From the NCBI RefSeq assembly GCF_005405485.1, contig NZ_BJED01000013.1, positions 1 through 64,000 on the forward strand: DNA of 64,000 bases. Direction: 5' to 3'. Positions 62,587 through 64,000 of the stretch are shown here, piece after piece (positions within the stretch are counted from its first letter, which is position 1; every line of letters begins with the position of its first letter). Source of the stretch: Enterococcus hulanensis (GTDB lineage: Bacteria; Bacillota; Bacilli; Lactobacillales; Enterococcaceae). The notes under the pieces are model-generated. The model was not told where the DNA came from. It saw nothing but the letters and a program-made list of their open reading frames with translations, and did no database searches. Both the position numbers and the translations under genes were made by a program.

Positions 62587-63290
62587 TGGCTAAATTAAAG
62601 AAACGCACGCTGGCGCGGATCGTATTGATCGTGTTGATCTTGCTGGCAGTGGTTGGCTTTTACTTCGTTCCGGGCATCCGCTCGAAGGTCACGCAGGTTT
62701 TGATGCTGTTTCGTTCCATGAGTGTCGAGAGTATCGTAGGGTACCTGCGCTCCTTTGGTGTTTGGGCAGTCGTCATTTCCTTTCTACTGATGATGTTCCA
62801 ATCGATCATCGCGCCGTTGCCGGCCTTTTTGATCACCTTTGCCAATGCGGCCGTTTTCGGCTGGTGGCAGGGCGCCTTGCTTTCATGGACGAGTGCGATG
62901 GCGGGGGCGCTGGTCTGCTTTTATATCGCGCGGATCGCAGGCCGAGATCTAGTGGAACGGCTGAACAAAAACTTTTCACTGGATACACTGGACGCGTATT
63001 TTGATCGTTACGGCAAGCACACGATTTTGATCTGCCGCCTGCTGCCGTTTATCTCCTTTGACTTTATCAGCTATGCGGCAGGACTGACGGCGATCAAGCC
63101 GATCCCCTTTTTGATCGCAACAGGGATCGGACAACTGCCGGCGACAATCGTGTACTCGTATGTCGGCAGTAATCTGACCGGCAGCACGAAAACCATCCTG
63201 TTTGGCTTATTGAGCATGTTCGCGTTGTTTATCGCAGTCTATGTCTTTAAGCAGATTTATCAAGGACGACAGGAGAAGGAGAATAAATAA
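62586..63290 (+). CDS. VTT-domain membrane protein (TVP38/TMEM64 family)
   Basis: The product (234 aa) has an N-terminal anchor and a VTT domain with the conserved FQSIIAPLPAFLITFANAAVFGWWQG and LLPFISFDFISYAAGLT. It starts inside the rhodanese stop codon (TAATG), so both are made together. VTT proteins are linked to lipid transport. Coupling with a surface sulfurtransferase suggests a sulfur or redox task at the membrane, which is inference. Confidence 0.85.
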   Translation: MAKLKKRTLARIVLIVLILLAVVGFYFVPGIRSKVTQVLMLFRSMSVESIVGYLRSFGVWAVVISFLLMMFQSIIAPLPAFLITFANAAVFGWWQGALLSWTSAMAGALVCFYIARIAGRDLVERLNKNFSLDTLDAYFDRYGKHTILICRLLPFISFDFISYAAGLTAIKPIPFLIATGIGQLPATIVYSYVGSNLTGSTKTILFGLLSMFALFIAVYVFKQIYQGRQEKENK

Positions 63291-63291
63291 G

Positions 63292-63326
63292 AAAAGACGC
63301 TAGCAAAAAATGCTAGCGTCTTTTTT
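63292..63326. terminator. Bidirectional terminator
   Basis: A perfect 14-bp stem AAAAGACGCTAGCA (63292-63305) / TGCTAGCGTCTTTT (63311-63324), then T2. Confidence 0.88.
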
Positions 63327-63336
63327 ATGCCCGAAT

Positions 63337-64000
63337 TTATTCAATCAGACTTTGTTCTTGATGCAGCAGGAAATTAATGAAATCAGCAAAATTCTTTTTA
63401 TTGACTGCTTCCAGCGTGTTTTCTTCATTGGCAAAGAGCAAAGAGAGAATCTCAAATACATTGTAGAAGATCTGTTTGTCTTGTTCGCTGATTGCAAAAA
63501 GAAAAACCAAATTAACAAAGTCTTTTTTCCCCCAGCTGATGGCACGTTCACTGACGATGATGTACATCTTTGATTGTAGTGCATTCATCTTGAAGGTATG
63601 GGGAATTGCAATATTGTTAAAGGCGGTTGAAGACATTCTTTCACGGGCAAGTACATTTTCTTTAAAATCCTCTTGGGCGACTTTTTCATTCACTAAGATG
63701 TCCGCAACCACCTCAATGACTTCCTCTCTGGTTTTCAAAACTGTATTCTTCATGAAGTATTTATTATCCACGATTTGGTTGAGATTGTCTTTGAAATCCT
63801 GATAGGTTCTTTTTAGCTTGATCTCATCGATTTTAAAATATATTTTCTTTTGATCCTCACTTGTAAAAAAGGGTGTGATGGCAACAACGGGTGTACTAGA
63901 GTCAAAATTTCTGATAGGAATTGTTGAGATGATCAAATCGAAATTAGCTAGTTCTCTTTGATCAAAATTAGTCGTATACACACGTTCGATATAGATGGTG
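63337..64000 (-). CDS. PRD/PTS-type transcriptional regulator, C-terminal part (runs off the window)
   Basis: The reading frame is open to the right edge, so only the last 221 codons are seen. They comprise the end of an EIIB-Gat-like domain (YTTNFDQRELANFDLIISTIPI) and a C-terminal EIIA domain with the phospho-acceptor His in IAIPHTFKM. This is the tail of a LicR/ManR/MtlR-class activator. The PTS it controls would lie outside the window. The GTG at 63981 is not the true start. Confidence 0.8.
   Translation of the reverse strand, partial: TIYIERVYTTNFDQRELANFDLIISTIPIRNFDSSTPVVAITPFFTSEDQKKIYFKIDEIKLKRTYQDFKDNLNQIVDNKYFMKNTVLKTREEVIEVVADILVNEKVAQEDFKENVLARERMSSTAFNNIAIPHTFKMNALQSKMYIIVSERAISWGKKDFVNLVFLFAISEQDKQIFYNVFEILSLLFANEENTLEAVNKKNFADFINFLLHQEQSLIE

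Noticed and set aside
1-64000. rRNA or tRNA genes
   Set aside because: No rRNA core sequence or cloverleaf with a TTCRA loop was recognised in the gaps between genes.

Overview
The window looks like chromosome from a low-GC Firmicute of the order Lactobacillales, most likely an Enterococcus. The reasons are strong AGGAGG ribosome sites, frequent GTG/TTG starts, T-tailed intrinsic terminators, the complete deoxyribonucleoside operon (pdp-deoC-cdd-bmpA-ABC-deoB-punA-deoD), a gadC-gadB-gltX block and an fsrA/fsrC-like pair. A complete L-sorbose operon fits the sorbose-using (E. avium-like) enterococci, but the species cannot be fixed from this sequence alone.

Layout. 0.1-0.7 kb: a helical-repeat protein. 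0.9-5.8 kb: sorFABCDE, which imports L-sorbose by PTS and reduces it, behind a promoter whose -35 is covered by a cre (CcpA) site. 5.9-7.1 kb: an esterase and a small unknown gene. 7.2-19.2 kb: a LacI-family regulator and the nucleoside salvage operon. The LacI stop codon lies inside the operon's first promoter, which carries a perfect inverted repeat between -35 and -10. 19.3-23.0 kb: a visibly AT-rich island with an agr/fsr-like quorum-sensing locus (response regulator, a short AgrB-like C-terminal remnant, a hidden 36-codon peptide gene and a histidine kinase), plus a membrane acyltransferase. 23.0-28.8 kb: hydrolases, an iron alcohol dehydrogenase, a second acyltransferase, a VTT/DedA-like membrane protein and a Gfo/Idh oxidoreductase.

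28.8-29.6 kb: a probable stand-alone structured small RNA with its own promoter and terminator, followed by ~155-bp tandem repeats. 29.7-36.4 kb: a Mga-like regulator facing the glutamate-decarboxylase acid-resistance genes gadC and gadB, and then a full glutamyl-tRNA synthetase gene. 36.4-40.9 kb: a RelE-like/AbrB-like toxin-antitoxin pair, an AraC regulator, a VOC protein, an aquaglyceroporin and an MDR oxidoreductase. Two related palindromic elements sit at 34.7 and 38.7 kb. 41.0-42.9 kb: an intact IS200/IS605 element (tnpA+tnpB).

43.0-51.0 kb: a YktB-like protein, then a PRD regulator and a galactitol-type PTS with a galactonate-dehydratase-like enzyme and a KDPG-type aldolase. No sugar-acid kinase is present. 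51.1-58.4 kb: a glycosyltransferase, BioY with a triple BirA box, a drug-type ABC exporter with its PadR regulator and DUF1048 protein, and a MacAB-like exporter. 58.4-64 kb: an unknown Cys-motif protein, a VOC protein, two related DUF2922-like proteins, a tandem-rhodanese lipoprotein followed by a VTT-family membrane protein, and the C-terminal end of another PRD/PTS-type regulator that runs off the window edge.

The strongest candidates for something not described are the AgrB-deficient peptide-signalling locus, the small RNA with its neighbouring repeats, the twin 92-bp structured repeats before deoB, and the DUF2922-like gene pair.
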